From: Eubacterium sp. ER2
GTDB taxonomy: Bacteria; Bacillota; Clostridia; Lachnospirales; Lachnospiraceae
Assembly (NCBI RefSeq): GCF_000765215.1
Contig: NZ_JPJE01000005.1
Coordinates: 1 to 64,000 of the forward strand
Length of the DNA: 64,000 nt
Direction of reading: 5' to 3'
In this document: positions 27,342 through 35,769 of the stretch, piece after piece
Layout of the letters: each line of letters starts with the position of its first letter
Position numbering within the stretch: position 1 is the first letter of the stretch
The notes under the pieces: generated by a model
The model's input: only the letters and a program-made list of their open reading frames with translations
Told to the model about the DNA's origin: nothing
Database searches by the model: none
Position numbers and translations under genes: made by a program

Positions 27342-27950
27342 ATGGGATTTTTCCTTCAGGGGCTGTCCATAGGGCTTGCCTATGTGGCGCCCATTGGGCT
27401 GCAAAATCTTTTCGTCATCAACGGGGCTCTGACCCACACGCGCCGCCGTGCCCTGGCGACAGCGCTGATCGTCATCTTTTTTGACGTGACGCTGGCTCTG
27501 GCCTGCTTTTTCGGCATCGGCGCTGTGATGCAGCGGTGGAAATGGCTGCAGATGGTCGTTCTGCTGGCGGGGAGCATTGTCGTTATTTTCATAGGGGCAG
27601 GCCTGCTGCGGGCAAAGACGCAGGACATAGACCGTTCCGGGGAGACCATGTCACTTGGGAAAACAGTCTATTCCGCCTGCGTTGTGACCTGGTGTAATCC
27701 CCAGGCTATCGTGGACGGGACGATGATGCTGGGTGCCTTCCGGGTGACGCTGCCGGCATCCCGGTCCATCCCCTTTATCTGCGGTGTGGGGACAGCCTCC
27801 TGCCTGTGGTTTACAGGGCTGACGCTGGTGATCTCCGCCTTCAGCAGCCGGTTTAACGCCAGGGTGCTGCGGGCCATCAACATTGTCTGCGGCGTCGTCA
27901 TCCTCTTTTACGGGTGCAGGCTGCTGGTTAGCTTCTTTGCGCTCATCTGA
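27342..27950 (+). CDS. LysE/ArgO-family amino acid exporter
   Basis: A 202-residue membrane protein of the LysE family, which exports basic or other amino acids. The N-terminus GFFLQGLSIGLAYVAPIGLQN is the family signature, and six hydrophobic helices are seen. The segment CNPQAIVDGTMMLGAFR in the fourth helix region is also characteristic. The ATG at 27342 follows GAGGAGGCT; an in-frame ATG at 27318 has no spacing-correct site. It stands downstream of the gdhA terminator, so it is probably transcribed separately. Substrate not defined. Confidence 0.88.
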   Translation: MGFFLQGLSIGLAYVAPIGLQNLFVINGALTHTRRRALATALIVIFFDVTLALACFFGIGAVMQRWKWLQMVVLLAGSIVVIFIGAGLLRAKTQDIDRSGETMSLGKTVYSACVVTWCNPQAIVDGTMMLGAFRVTLPASRSIPFICGVGTASCLWFTGLTLVISAFSSRFNARVLRAINIVCGVVILFYGCRLLVSFFALI

Positions 27951-28025
27951 CAAACAGGTCGTCCCAGGCAGATTTTTCTGCTATAATGAAAGCATCATGA
28001 GAATTCGCAAGCGGAGGGACGAGAT

Positions 28026-28643
28026 ATGGACAGGGAAGCAGAAAAGAAAATGCACGGAGGCGCGCTCTATCTGCCCACGGACGGGGATCTTCTTGAGGAG
28101 CAGGCGGCCTGCCTGGATCTTCTCTATGAGTACAATCATCTGAAGCCGTCCAGGGGAGAGGAGAAGAGGGCGCTGCTGGAGAAGATGTTTGCGCAGATCG
28201 GGGAGGGGTGCTATATTGAGACGCCCTTCTACGCCAACTGGGGCGGAAGGCATGTCCACTTTGGCAGCCACATCTATGCCAACTTTAATCTGACGATGGT
28301 GGACGACACCCATATTTATGTGGGCGACCACACCATGATCGGACCTAACGTCATCATTGCTGCGGGAAGTCATCCTGTGCTCCCCTCACTCAGGGAGCAG
28401 GAGTACCAGTTCAATATGCCGGTCCATGTGGGGAGAAACTGCTGGATCGGCGCGGGGGCCATCCTCCTGCCCGGCGTGACTGTGGGGGACAACACGGTCA
28501 TCGGGGCCGGCAGTGTGGTGACAAAGGATATCCCGGCGGATGTGGTGGCGGCCGGGAACCCCTGCCGGGTGATGCGGCCCATCGGCGAGCGGGACAGAGA
28601 ATTTTACTTCCGGGACCGCCGGATCGACCCGGAACTTCTCTGA
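28026..28643 (+). CDS. Maltose/galactoside-type O-acetyltransferase
   Basis: A 205-residue left-handed beta-helix acetyltransferase of the Maa/LacA (and nodulation NodL) family, which transfers acetyl from acetyl-CoA to sugar hydroxyls. The N-terminal helical part (Maa domain, about 1-60) precedes hexapeptide repeats from about residue 70, with the catalytic His in IIAAGSHPVL and the closing GAGSVVTKDIPADVVAAGNPCRV split across repeats. AAGCGGAGGGACGAGAT precedes the ATG. A TATAAT at 27982 is upstream. No linked sugar genes. Confidence 0.9.
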   Translation: MDREAEKKMHGGALYLPTDGDLLEEQAACLDLLYEYNHLKPSRGEEKRALLEKMFAQIGEGCYIETPFYANWGGRHVHFGSHIYANFNLTMVDDTHIYVGDHTMIGPNVIIAAGSHPVLPSLREQEYQFNMPVHVGRNCWIGAGAILLPGVTVGDNTVIGAGSVVTKDIPADVVAAGNPCRVMRPIGERDREFYFRDRRIDPELL

Positions 28644-28716
28644 TGGGGCGGAAAATGCCGAAAAACCGGCCTTTGAGGGACTCTCGAAAAAAATGAGAAA
28701 AAATGTAAAAAAAGTG

Positions 28717-28746
28717 TTGACATTTGCTCGAAATCAATAGTATAAT
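28717..28746 (+). promoter_or_regulatory. Promoter of the tRNA-Val/tRNA-Met unit
   Basis: TTGACA at 28717-28722 and TATAAT at 28741-28746 are 18 bases apart. A GC-rich hairpin (GCGGGTTGC with GCAGCCCGC, 28754-28777) lies between promoter and first tRNA. Confidence 0.8.
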
Positions 28747-28791
28747 AGCAAAGCGGGTTGCGGGAAAGCAGCCCGCGAGACCAGAAAATAT

Positions 28792-28864
28792 GGGGTCTTA
28801 GCTCAGCTGGGAGAGCATCTGCCTTACAAGCAGAGGGTCATAGGTTCGAGCCCTATAGGCCCCA
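28792..28864 (+). tRNA. tRNA-Val (anticodon TAC)
   Basis: A 73-base cloverleaf: acceptor GGGGTCT pairs with AGGCCCC, D arm GCTC...GAGC, anticodon loop CTTACAA with TAC, T arm ATAGG-TTCGAGC-CCTAT. The discriminator is A and CCA is not encoded. Confidence 0.96.
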
Positions 28865-28872
28865 TATACTAT

Positions 28873-28946
28873 GGCGGGATAGCTCAGTTGGCTAGAGCAT
28901 ACGGTTCATACCCGTAGTGTCGCTGGTTCGAATCCAGTTCCCGCTA
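28873..28946 (+). tRNA. tRNA-Met (anticodon CAT)
   Basis: A 74-base cloverleaf: acceptor GGCGGGA with TCCCGCT (first pair G-T), anticodon loop TTCATAC with CAT, T arm GCTGG-TTCGAAT-CCAGT. Elongator rather than initiator type, because the three GC pairs at the base of the initiator anticodon stem are absent. CCA is not encoded. Confidence 0.94.
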
Positions 28947-28957
28947 CTCCCGTAAGA

Positions 28958-28993
28958 TGCGGCATCGGAGATCATCCGGTGCCGTATTTTTTT
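28958..28993 (+). terminator. Terminator of the tRNA unit
   Basis: TGCGGCATCGG at 28958-28968 pairs fully (two G-T pairs) with CCGGTGCCGTA at 28976-28986, followed by seven T. Confidence 0.88.
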
Positions 28994-29014
28994 GTCTGCG
29001 GGCGGCGCCGCTCA

Positions 29015-29044
29015 TTGACAAGATCCCGGTGGAAATTATATACT
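29015..29044 (+). promoter_or_regulatory. Promoter of the 29080 operon
   Basis: TTGACA at 29015-29020 and TATACT at 29039-29044, 18 bases apart, are upstream of the small membrane protein gene that leads to ispF. Confidence 0.7.
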
Positions 29045-29079
29045 TGTACTACATATGAAAAAATGGAGGAGCGCATACT

Positions 29080-29439
29080 ATGAATGGAAAAACGAGAGAC
29101 TGGCTCTGGATCATTGTGGGAGGATACCTCACCTACACAGGCGTACAGCTTGTCATGGATGTCATGAACCAGAAGCCGGAGGGATATATAGGATTTGTGG
29201 TGGCGGGCGTGCTGTTTGCTGTGTTCGGCATCGGGCTGATCGTCTATGCTATCCGGAATATGACCAAGCCGGTAGAGGAAACGCCGGAGGAGGAAGAGCT
29301 GGATGAGGAGCTTTCCTCTGACGAGGACATGCAGCAGGAGATTGATGAGATCGAGGCGCAGGACGCAGGGCAGACCGGGACACAAAGCGCGGAGCTGACC
29401 GGGGCGCAGTCCCAGGACGAAGAGGAAAGCGGGGAATAG
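29080..29439 (+). CDS. Small two-helix membrane protein with acidic tail
   Basis: A 119-residue protein of unknown function. Two hydrophobic segments at about 8-24 and 33-58 are followed by a cytoplasmic tail that is almost entirely Glu, Asp, Gln and Ser (EETPEEEELDEELSSDED). TGGAGGAGCGCATACT precedes the ATG and a good promoter lies upstream. ispF starts 3 bases after its stop, so the two are co-transcribed. I do not recognise a domain; the acidic tail could dock a partner. Confidence 0.75.
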   Translation: MNGKTRDWLWIIVGGYLTYTGVQLVMDVMNQKPEGYIGFVVAGVLFAVFGIGLIVYAIRNMTKPVEETPEEEELDEELSSDEDMQQEIDEIEAQDAGQTGTQSAELTGAQSQDEEESGE

Positions 29440-29442
29440 AAG

Positions 29443-30024
29443 ATGAGGATTGGAACAGGCTACGACGTGCACAGACTGACAGAGGACAGGAAGCTGATCC
29501 TGGGCGGTGTGGAGATCCCCTACGAGAAGGGACTTTTGGGGCACTCTGACGCGGACGTGCTCCTCCACGCCATCATGGACGCCCTCCTGGGGGCAGCGGC
29601 TCTGGGAGATATCGGGCGGCATTTCCCCGACACAGACGAGGCCTACAGGGGCGCTTCCAGCATGAAGCTGCTGGAGCGTGTGGGAGAGCTGGTGGCCCAG
29701 GAGCTCTACGTCATCGGGAACATTGACGCCACTGTCATCGCCCAGCGCCCGAAGCTGGCCCCCTATATCGGGGAGATGCGGGACAATGTGGCCAGGGCCC
29801 TGGGTATCCGGAAGGATCAGGTCAATATCAAGGCTACCACAGAGGAAGGGCTTGGCTTTACTGGCAGCGGTCAGGGGATCGCGGCTCAGGCGGCGGCCTG
29901 CCTGGAGACCATCGCCAACTACAGCTATGAGCCCCGGCTGGAGCAGGAGGGTCAAAGCGAGGAGGCAGGGTGCGCCTCCTGCAGCGGCTGCCCCAGACAG
30001 TCCGGGCAGCGGAAGGACGGGTGA
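29443..30024 (+). CDS. ispF: 2-C-methyl-D-erythritol 2,4-cyclodiphosphate synthase with Cys-rich C-terminal tail
   Basis: A 193-residue IspF of the MEP isoprenoid pathway, converting CDP-methylerythritol 2-phosphate to the cyclodiphosphate. The metal site DVHR is at 8-11 (GTGYDVHRL), with [16 protein letters not shown] at about 34-49 and the [10 protein letters not shown] segment following. [21 protein letters not shown] at about 131-151 closes the fold. Normal IspF ends near residue 158; here about 30 extra residues follow, with CASCSGC. It forms trimers in the cytosol. The gene sits between the acidic membrane protein and the Eis-like gene. Confidence 0.94.
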   Translation: MRIGTGYDVHRLTEDRKLILGGVEIPYEKGLLGHSDADVLLHAIMDALLGAAALGDIGRHFPDTDEAYRGASSMKLLERVGELVAQELYVIGNIDATVIAQRPKLAPYIGEMRDNVARALGIRKDQVNIKATTEEGLGFTGSGQGIAAQAAACLETIANYSYEPRLEQEGQSEEAGCASCSGCPRQSGQRKDG

Positions 30025-30030
30025 GAGAGG

Positions 30031-31029
30031 ATGCGGATCAGAAAGCTGAAAGACGGGGAGAAGGGCGGCACCCGGAGACTGTATGAGGAGATCTTCTCCG
30101 AGGACAGCCCCTCCTTTGTGGACTATTACTATACAGAAAAGACGAAGGACAACACCATCTATGTAGTGGAGGAGGAGGGCGGCATGCGGGCTATGCTCCA
30201 CCTCAATCCCTACACCCTGATGGTAAACGGAAGGGAGGAGCCCTCCCACTATATCGTGGCGGTGGCCACGGAGGAGGCCTACCGGAAGAGAGGGTATATG
30301 GCGGCTCTCTTAAAGACGGCCATTCAGGATATGTACCGGGCAGGAGAGCTCTTTACCTTCCTCATGCCGGCGGCGGAGGAGATCTATCTGCCTCACGGCT
30401 TTTCCACAGTATATGAGCAGGAGCGAAGATACTTCCGGGGGGAGGAGGAGCTTCCCGATGGCTGGAGCGCAAGAAAGGCCCTTCCGGCGGATGCGGCGGA
30501 CATTGCGGATATGGCCGAAAGTGAGCTGAAGGGCCGGTATAAGGTCTATGCGAAGCGGGATCAGGCCTACTACGAGCGGCTCATCCGGGAATATGAAAGC
30601 GACGGGGGGTGCCTGATGGTCTGCGAGCAGGAGGGCCGGATTGTGGACTGCCTGCCTGCGGTGGAGGAACTGCCGGAGGAGAGACCAAAGATCATGGTCC
30701 GCCCGGTGAATGTGAAAAGGCTGCTCCTTCTTCTGGAGCTGAACTATCTGACAGCTGTGTGCTTTCAGGTGACAGATCCCATCATCCCTGAGAACAACCA
30801 GGTGTTCATGATGACGGGGACGGAGTTTTCCGGAGTCATGCTGATGGAGGGAAAGCCGGAGAACAGCGAGGGTACTCTGACTGTGGAGGCGCTCACAAAG
30901 CTTGTCTTTGGAAGGATTTCACCGGACGATATTGAAAAGGAAAAGGGAGTCACGGTGACGGAGAGGATGAAGGAGGAGCTGAAAAAAATCGTTCCTCTGT
31001 CTCCTGTTTATTTGAACGAGGTAGTGTGA
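30031..31029 (+). CDS. Eis-like GNAT N-acetyltransferase
   Basis: A 332-residue protein with an N-terminal GNAT domain. The acetyl-CoA loop is VATEEAYRKRGYMAALL near residues 77-93, followed by FLMPAAEEIYLPHGF. A second GNAT-like half and a SCP2-like C-terminal domain fill the rest, as in the Eis family. The start is 6 bases after ispF stop, with GAGAGAGG as ribosome binding site. Substrate could be amines of antibiotics or a peptide; not determinable. Confidence 0.8.
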   Translation: MRIRKLKDGEKGGTRRLYEEIFSEDSPSFVDYYYTEKTKDNTIYVVEEEGGMRAMLHLNPYTLMVNGREEPSHYIVAVATEEAYRKRGYMAALLKTAIQDMYRAGELFTFLMPAAEEIYLPHGFSTVYEQERRYFRGEEELPDGWSARKALPADAADIADMAESELKGRYKVYAKRDQAYYERLIREYESDGGCLMVCEQEGRIVDCLPAVEELPEERPKIMVRPVNVKRLLLLLELNYLTAVCFQVTDPIIPENNQVFMMTGTEFSGVMLMEGKPENSEGTLTVEALTKLVFGRISPDDIEKEKGVTVTERMKEELKKIVPLSPVYLNEVV

Positions 31030-31066
31030 CCGAACCGGAAAAAGAGAAAACTCTGCCCGGCGGAGG

Positions 31067-31095
31067 TTGACAAATTCCGGCTTTTCACATACTAT
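31067..31095 (+). promoter_or_regulatory. Promoter of the T-box/cysE operon
   Basis: TTGACA at 31067-31072 and TACTAT at 31090-31095 are 17 bases apart, placing the start near 31102, directly before the T-box leader. Confidence 0.6.
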
Positions 31096-31104
31096 AGTAG
31101 CTAT

Positions 31105-31400
31105 AGCGGTAAAAACGGAGAACGGAAAGAGTAATATGGAAGGGAGCCACCAGAGAGGAGCTGTCACCGGCTGAAAGCAGCTCCGGGCGAGATCCGTATG
31201 AAGTGCATCCGGGAGTTGATCCGGCGAAAGGAGGGCGCTCAGAAGAGTGCGGCGCTGACTAGCCGGGTACGCGAGGGCGGGCGTTATCAGCCGGAAAGCG
31301 GGGAGCAGCTGCGTGCGCAAGGCAGGCGGGTGCTTTCAAAAGGAGTGGAACCACGGATCATCATTCGTCTCTTACATGTATTGTAAGAGACTTTTTTATT
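31105..31400 (+). ncRNA. Cysteine-specific T-box leader
   Basis: A structured leader of about 300 bases. The T-box core AGTGGAACCACGG is at 31344-31356; its TGGA (31346-31349) is complementary to a UCCA tRNA end, matching the U discriminator of tRNA-Cys. In the specifier region GAAGTGCA, the codon TGC (Cys) is at 31204-31206. A terminator, GTCTCTTACA with TGTAAGAGAC at 31367-31391 plus a T-run, ends it. Uncharged tRNA-Cys should favour read-through into cysE and cysS. T-box identity is firm; exact borders are approximate. Confidence 0.9.
31367..31400 (+). terminator. T-box regulated terminator
   Basis: GTCTCTTACA (31367-31376) pairs perfectly with TGTAAGAGAC (31382-31391), followed by TTTTTTATT. 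It is the conditional stop of the T-box leader. Confidence 0.92.
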
Positions 31401-31489
31401 CTCCTGGAAAGTCCCTTTGGACTCCCCGGCCGATCCGCGGCATGGCGGCGCGCCCCTGACATGGAAAGACCAGAAAAGGGAGGAAGGAT

Positions 31490-32200
31490 ATGGGACTTGT
31501 AAAATATATTCGGGAAGAGATACAGGTGATCCGGGAGAGAGACCCGGCCATCAAGTCCAACTGGGAAGTGTTTCTCTACCCGAGCTTTAAGGTGATTTTA
31601 AGCTACCGGGTGGCCCACAGGCTGTACCGGAAGAAGCATTACTTTCTCGCCAGATGGGTGTCCCAGCGGGCGGCCAGGAAGACGGGAATCGAGATCCACC
31701 CCGGCGCCAGGATCGGCAGGGGGCTCTTTATCGACCACGGGACAGGCGTTATCATTGGCGAGACCACCATCATCGGAAACAACGTGACCCTCTACCAGGG
31801 TGTGACCCTGGGGGGCACAGGCAAGGAGAAGGGGAAAAGACACCCCACCCTGAAGGACAATGTGATGGTCAGCGCCGGGGCCAAGATACTGGGGTCATTT
31901 ACCATCGGGGAGAACTCCAAGATCGGCGCCGGGGCGGTGGTGCTCAAGGAGGTGCCGCCTAACTGCACTGTGGTGGGAGTCCCGGGACGCATCGTGAAGA
32001 TGGGAGACCAGAAAATTCCCAGGGAGGATATGGATCAGGTGCATCTGCCTGACCCGGTGAGCAACGACATCCGTGAGCTCCAGCAGGATAATATCCGCCT
32101 GAAGAAGGAATTAAGAGAGCTGGAAAAGCACATGAAATGCATGAAAGACAATTCCATAGAGATGGAAGAAGATAAGGAGGAGCAACATGAAGCTGTTTAA
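31490..32200 (+). CDS. cysE: Serine O-acetyltransferase
   Basis: A 236-residue serine acetyltransferase making O-acetylserine, the precursor of cysteine. A helical N-terminus (SNWEVFLYPSFKVIL) precedes left-handed beta-helix repeats, including GIEIHPGARIGRGLFIDHGTG with the catalytic His split across the motif, and VGVPGRIVK at the end of the helix. A charged coiled-coil tail of about 60 residues follows. GGGAGGAAGGAT precedes the ATG. Its 3' end overlaps cysS by 14 bases, and the Cys T-box controls both. Confidence 0.94.
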   Translation: MGLVKYIREEIQVIRERDPAIKSNWEVFLYPSFKVILSYRVAHRLYRKKHYFLARWVSQRAARKTGIEIHPGARIGRGLFIDHGTGVIIGETTIIGNNVTLYQGVTLGGTGKEKGKRHPTLKDNVMVSAGAKILGSFTIGENSKIGAGAVVLKEVPPNCTVVGVPGRIVKMGDQKIPREDMDQVHLPDPVSNDIRELQQDNIRLKKELRELEKHMKCMKDNSIEMEEDKEEQHEAV

Positions 32201-33593
32201 CACAATGACAAGGAAAAAGGAAGAGTTTGTACCCCTGGAGGAGGGCAAGGTCAGGATGTACGTCTGCGGCCCCACGGTGTACAATCTGATACACATCGGA
32301 AACGCCAGACCTATGATCGTGTTTGACACGGTCAGGAGATATTTTGAGTACAAGGGGTACGATGTGAATTTTGTGTCCAATTTCACGGACGTGGACGACA
32401 AGATCATCAAGAAGGCCATCGAGGAGGGCGTGTCCGCGGACGAGATCTCCAAGAGATACATCGCCGAGTGCAAAAAGGACATGGAGGGCATGAACATTGA
32501 GCCCGCCACAAAAAATCCCCTGGCCACAGAGGAGATCTGCGGCATGGTGGAGATGATCCAGCAGCTCATCGACAAGGGGTATGCCTATGAGAAGAACGGA
32601 ACAGTCTATTTCCGCACAAGACAGTTCAAGGACTACGGCAAGCTGTCCCACAAAAATCTGGACGACCTGCGCTCCGGCAACAGAACCCTGCTGGTGAGCG
32701 GCGAGGACGAGAAGGAGGACCCGCTGGATTTCGTGCTCTGGAAGCCCAAGAAGGAGGGAGAGCCCTCCTGGGAGTCACCCTGGAGCGACGGCCGCCCGGG
32801 CTGGCACATTGAGTGCTCTGTCATGTCAAAGAAATACCTTGGAGAGCAGATCGACATTCACGCGGGCGGGGAGGATCTGGTGTTCCCCCATCACGAGAAC
32901 GAGATCGCCCAGAGCGAGGCGGCAAACGGAAAGGAATTCGCAAAATACTGGATGCACAACGCGTTCTTAAATATCGACAACCACAAGATGAGCAAGTCCC
33001 TTGGCAACTTCCGCACAGTCCGGGAGATCAGCGAGCAGTACGACCTGCAGGTGCTCCGGTTCTTCATGCTAAGCGCCCACTACAGGAGCCCCTTAAACTT
33101 CAGCGCGGATCTGATGGAGGCCTCCAAGAATGGTCTGGACAGGATCGTGAACGCGGCGGAGAACCTGAAGTATCTGAGTGAAAACGCAAAGACCGCCGAC
33201 ATGTCCCCGGAGGAGAAGGAGGCGCTGGCGAAGACAGAGGAGTATGTAAAAGCCTTTGAGACCGCCATGGACGACGATTTCAACACGGCGGACGCCATTG
33301 CCGCCGTCTTTGACCTTGTGAAATACTGCAACACCACTGCCGGCGAGGACAGCTCCGCCGCTTACGCGAAAGGGCTGCTGGAGGTGCTGGAGAAGCTCTG
33401 CAATGTGCTGGGGCTGATCGTAGTGAAGGAGACAGAGATGCTGGACGAGGACATCGAGGCTCTCATCGAGGAGCGCCAGGCGGCCAGAAAGGCAAAGAAT
33501 TTCGCCCGGGCGGATGAGATCAGAGACGAGCTGGCAGCCAGGGGCATTATCCTTGAGGATACACGTGAAGGAGTAAAATGGAAAAGAGCGTAG
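32187..33593 (+). CDS. cysS: Cysteinyl-tRNA synthetase
   Basis: A 468-residue class I synthetase charging tRNA-Cys. The HIGH motif is HIGN at 36-39, with zinc ligand Cys27 before it, and the KMSKS loop is KMSKS at 267-271. The zinc-site segment WHIECSVMS and the HHENEIAQSE helix are present, as is the C-terminal DALR-type helical domain. AAGGAGGAGCAAC lies inside the end of cysE. Its stop overlaps mrnC by 16 bases. Feedback through the T-box fits its product. Confidence 0.97.
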   Translation: MKLFNTMTRKKEEFVPLEEGKVRMYVCGPTVYNLIHIGNARPMIVFDTVRRYFEYKGYDVNFVSNFTDVDDKIIKKAIEEGVSADEISKRYIAECKKDMEGMNIEPATKNPLATEEICGMVEMIQQLIDKGYAYEKNGTVYFRTRQFKDYGKLSHKNLDDLRSGNRTLLVSGEDEKEDPLDFVLWKPKKEGEPSWESPWSDGRPGWHIECSVMSKKYLGEQIDIHAGGEDLVFPHHENEIAQSEAANGKEFAKYWMHNAFLNIDNHKMSKSLGNFRTVREISEQYDLQVLRFFMLSAHYRSPLNFSADLMEASKNGLDRIVNAAENLKYLSENAKTADMSPEEKEALAKTEEYVKAFETAMDDDFNTADAIAAVFDLVKYCNTTAGEDSSAAYAKGLLEVLEKLCNVLGLIVVKETEMLDEDIEALIEERQAARKAKNFARADEIRDELAARGIILEDTREGVKWKRA

Positions 33594-34138
33594 AACAGAA
33601 GATACAGTGGCAGTTTGAGGACTATATGCGGGAGATCTTCCAGATGGAGGAGGCGGATATCCGGGAGTATTCGCCTCTCACCCTGGCCTACATCGGCGAC
33701 AGCATCTATGACCTGGTCATCAAGACGCTGGTGGTCAGCAAAGGGAACCGCCCTGTGAACCAGCTCCACAGGATGACCAGCTCCCTTGTGCAGGCGTCCG
33801 CACAGTCCCGGATGATGCGCACCCTGCAGGGGATCCTGACAGAGGAGGAGCACGGGGTCTACAAGAGGGGGAGGAACGCCAAGAGCGTGTCCCCCGCCAA
33901 GAACCAGTCTGTGACAGATTACAGGCGGGCCACCGGCTTTGAGGCCCTTATGGGGTATCTCTACCTGAAAAGGGACTGGGCGAGGATGCTCACCCTGATC
34001 CGCGCCGGGCTTGACAGCCTGGAGGCCGGGGAAGAGGCAGGCGAAGCCGGCGGAGACGTGCCAAGCGCAGAGGTGCCCGGTAAAGATGTACCCGGTAAAG
34101 ACAAAGTCCGCGAAAACCATAAAGAGGATGAACTATGA
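33578..34138 (+). CDS. mrnC: Mini-ribonuclease III
   Basis: A 186-residue Mini-III RNase, which matures 23S rRNA ends and lacks the double-stranded RNA-binding domain of RNase III. The catalytic core SPLTLAYIGDSIYDLVIK starts near residue 27 and contains the conserved acidic residue; a second acidic segment is FEALMGYLYL. A tail of about 45 Glu/Gly/Pro-rich residues with a repeated VPGKD is unusual and probably disordered. The gene overlaps cysS and the next gene (4 bases), as in the conserved Firmicutes block. Confidence 0.93.
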   Translation: MEKSVEQKIQWQFEDYMREIFQMEEADIREYSPLTLAYIGDSIYDLVIKTLVVSKGNRPVNQLHRMTSSLVQASAQSRMMRTLQGILTEEEHGVYKRGRNAKSVSPAKNQSVTDYRRATGFEALMGYLYLKRDWARMLTLIRAGLDSLEAGEEAGEAGGDVPSAEVPGKDVPGKDKVRENHKEDEL

Positions 34139-34890
34139 GTGACAGAGAGATAGAAAAAAACAGTACTGTGATCGAAGGGCGGAACGCTGTCCTTGAGGCC
34201 TTCCGCTCCGGGAAGACCATTGACAAGCTGTTTGTCCAGGACGGCTGCAAGGACGGCCCTGTGCAGACCATTCTGCGGGAGGCGAGAAAGCACGACACTA
34301 TCGTCCAGTTTGTGTCAAAGGAGAGACTGGGCCAGCTCTCCGGGACAGGACATCACCAGGGCGTGATCGCCCAGGCCGCGGCATGGGAGTACGCCAGCGT
34401 GGAGGATATGCTGAAGCTGGCAAGGAGCAGGGGGGAAGCCCCCTTCCTCATCCTCCTGGACAATGTGGAGGATCCCCACAATCTGGGGGCCATCATCCGG
34501 ACAGCCAACCTGGCCGGGGCCCACGGGGTCATTATCCCGAAGCGCCGGGCAGTGGGGCTGACGGCCACAGTGGCCCGCACCTCCGCCGGAGCCATTAACT
34601 ACACGCCGGTGGCCAAGGTCACCAACCTGGTCCGCACCATGGAGGAGCTGAAGAAGGAAGGCCTCTGGTTTGTGTGCGCCGACATGGGCGGGGAGCTCAT
34701 GTATGACCTGGATCTGAAGGGGCCCATCGGCCTTGTCATCGGAAACGAGGGGGAGGGCGTGGGACGCCTTGTGAAGGAAAGCTGTGACTTTACGGCAGCC
34801 ATCCCCATGAAGGGGGACATTGACTCCCTGAACGCGTCGGTGGCGGCGGGAGTTTTGGCCTACGAGATCGTCCGCCAGAGGATGAGCTAG
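34135..34890 (+). CDS. rlmB: 23S rRNA 2'-O-methyltransferase RlmB (SpoU/TrmH family)
   Basis: A 251-residue SPOUT methyltransferase predicted to methylate G2251 of 23S rRNA. The N-terminal substrate-binding domain includes VIEGRNAVLEAFRSG. SPOUT motifs are LDNVEDPHNLGAIIRTA, VIGNEGEGVGRLV and SLNASVAAGVLAYE. Length is normal. ATGA overlap with mrnC. The order cysS-mrnC-rlmB is conserved in Bacillus and clostridia. Confidence 0.94.
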   Translation: MSDREIEKNSTVIEGRNAVLEAFRSGKTIDKLFVQDGCKDGPVQTILREARKHDTIVQFVSKERLGQLSGTGHHQGVIAQAAAWEYASVEDMLKLARSRGEAPFLILLDNVEDPHNLGAIIRTANLAGAHGVIIPKRRAVGLTATVARTSAGAINYTPVAKVTNLVRTMEELKKEGLWFVCADMGGELMYDLDLKGPIGLVIGNEGEGVGRLVKESCDFTAAIPMKGDIDSLNASVAAGVLAYEIVRQRMS

Positions 34891-34937
34891 AGCGCGAAGA
34901 GGGCCGGAGGCTTTGGCGGGACGGAAAGGAAGGTAGT

Positions 34938-35564
34938 ATGCCTCAGTATGAACAGATGACAGATGAGCAGCTGATACGCAGGCTCCGGGAGGGGGACCGG
35001 GCGATCACGGACTATCTGATGGAAAAATATAAGGGACTGGTCAAAAAGGAGGCCAAGGCCATGTACCTTCTGGGAGGAGAGAACGATGACCTCATCCAGG
35101 AGGGGATGATCGGCCTTTTCAAGGCCGTCCAGGACTACGACACGACCCAGGAGGCATCCTTTTACAGCTTTGCCAGGCTCTGTGTCAGAAGGCAGCTCTA
35201 CAGTGCCATAGAGGCGTCCAGGAGGAAGAAGCACACCCCCTTAAATTCCTACATCTCCCTCTACGAGAGGGAGAACCCGGAGGAGGGGGAGGGAGCCAAG
35301 CTGATGGACACCATCCAGGCCGGCACGGAGAGCGACCCGGAGCAGGCCTTCCTCAGCAAGGACAATGCCAGGAGGATCGAGGAGGAGCTGGAGGGAGCTT
35401 TAAGTGACCTGGAGAGGAGGGTGCTCTACCTCCATCTTCTGGGGACAGACTACCGGACCATAGCGGGGCTGCTGGACAAAAGTCCCAAGACTGTGGACAA
35501 TGCCCTCCAGAGAATCAAGGCCAAAACTCAGAAGATCCTGCGCAGTGAGGACGGGAAAGATTGA
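34938..35564 (+). CDS. sigH: RNA polymerase sigma factor SigH
   Basis: A 208-residue sigma-70 family factor of the SigH (Spo0H) type, which directs early sporulation and stationary-phase genes. Region 2 includes GENDDLIQEGMIGLFKAVQDYD near residues 48-70 and FYSFARLCVRRQ, and region 4 includes LSDLERRVLYLHLLGTDYRTIAGLL split near 150-180. AAAGGAAGGTAGT precedes the ATG. It follows rlmB with a 47-base gap; the yacP gene that lies between rlmB and sigH in Bacillus is missing here. Confidence 0.94.
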   Translation: MPQYEQMTDEQLIRRLREGDRAITDYLMEKYKGLVKKEAKAMYLLGGENDDLIQEGMIGLFKAVQDYDTTQEASFYSFARLCVRRQLYSAIEASRRKKHTPLNSYISLYERENPEEGEGAKLMDTIQAGTESDPEQAFLSKDNARRIEEELEGALSDLERRVLYLHLLGTDYRTIAGLLDKSPKTVDNALQRIKAKTQKILRSEDGKD

Positions 35565-35658
35565 CAGACAGCCGGAAGTGTGATATTTTATTTATCAATC
35601 CGGTATAAATCTGACAAATGCCGGGAACAAGCAGAAAAGAAAGGTGTGATTACATACA

Positions 35659-35769
35659 TGGACGATGACAGTGACACTGAGAGCTGTGCATGCTTTCAGA
35701 TGACAGTGTGTGCGGCAGATTTGTGGGCACAGGAAGAGAATGATCCATGTGATATCATGAATAGATAAG
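35659..35769 (+). CDS. Doubtful small acidic Cys-containing protein
   Basis: A 36-residue frame starting at ATG 35659 and ending with TAA at 35767-35769, rich in Asp, Glu and with four cysteines (DTESCACF, VCAADLW, DPCDI). GAAAGGTG lies 10 bases upstream, a fair ribosome binding site. A longer form from 35580 has none. I know of no family. It may be spurious. Confidence 0.22.
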
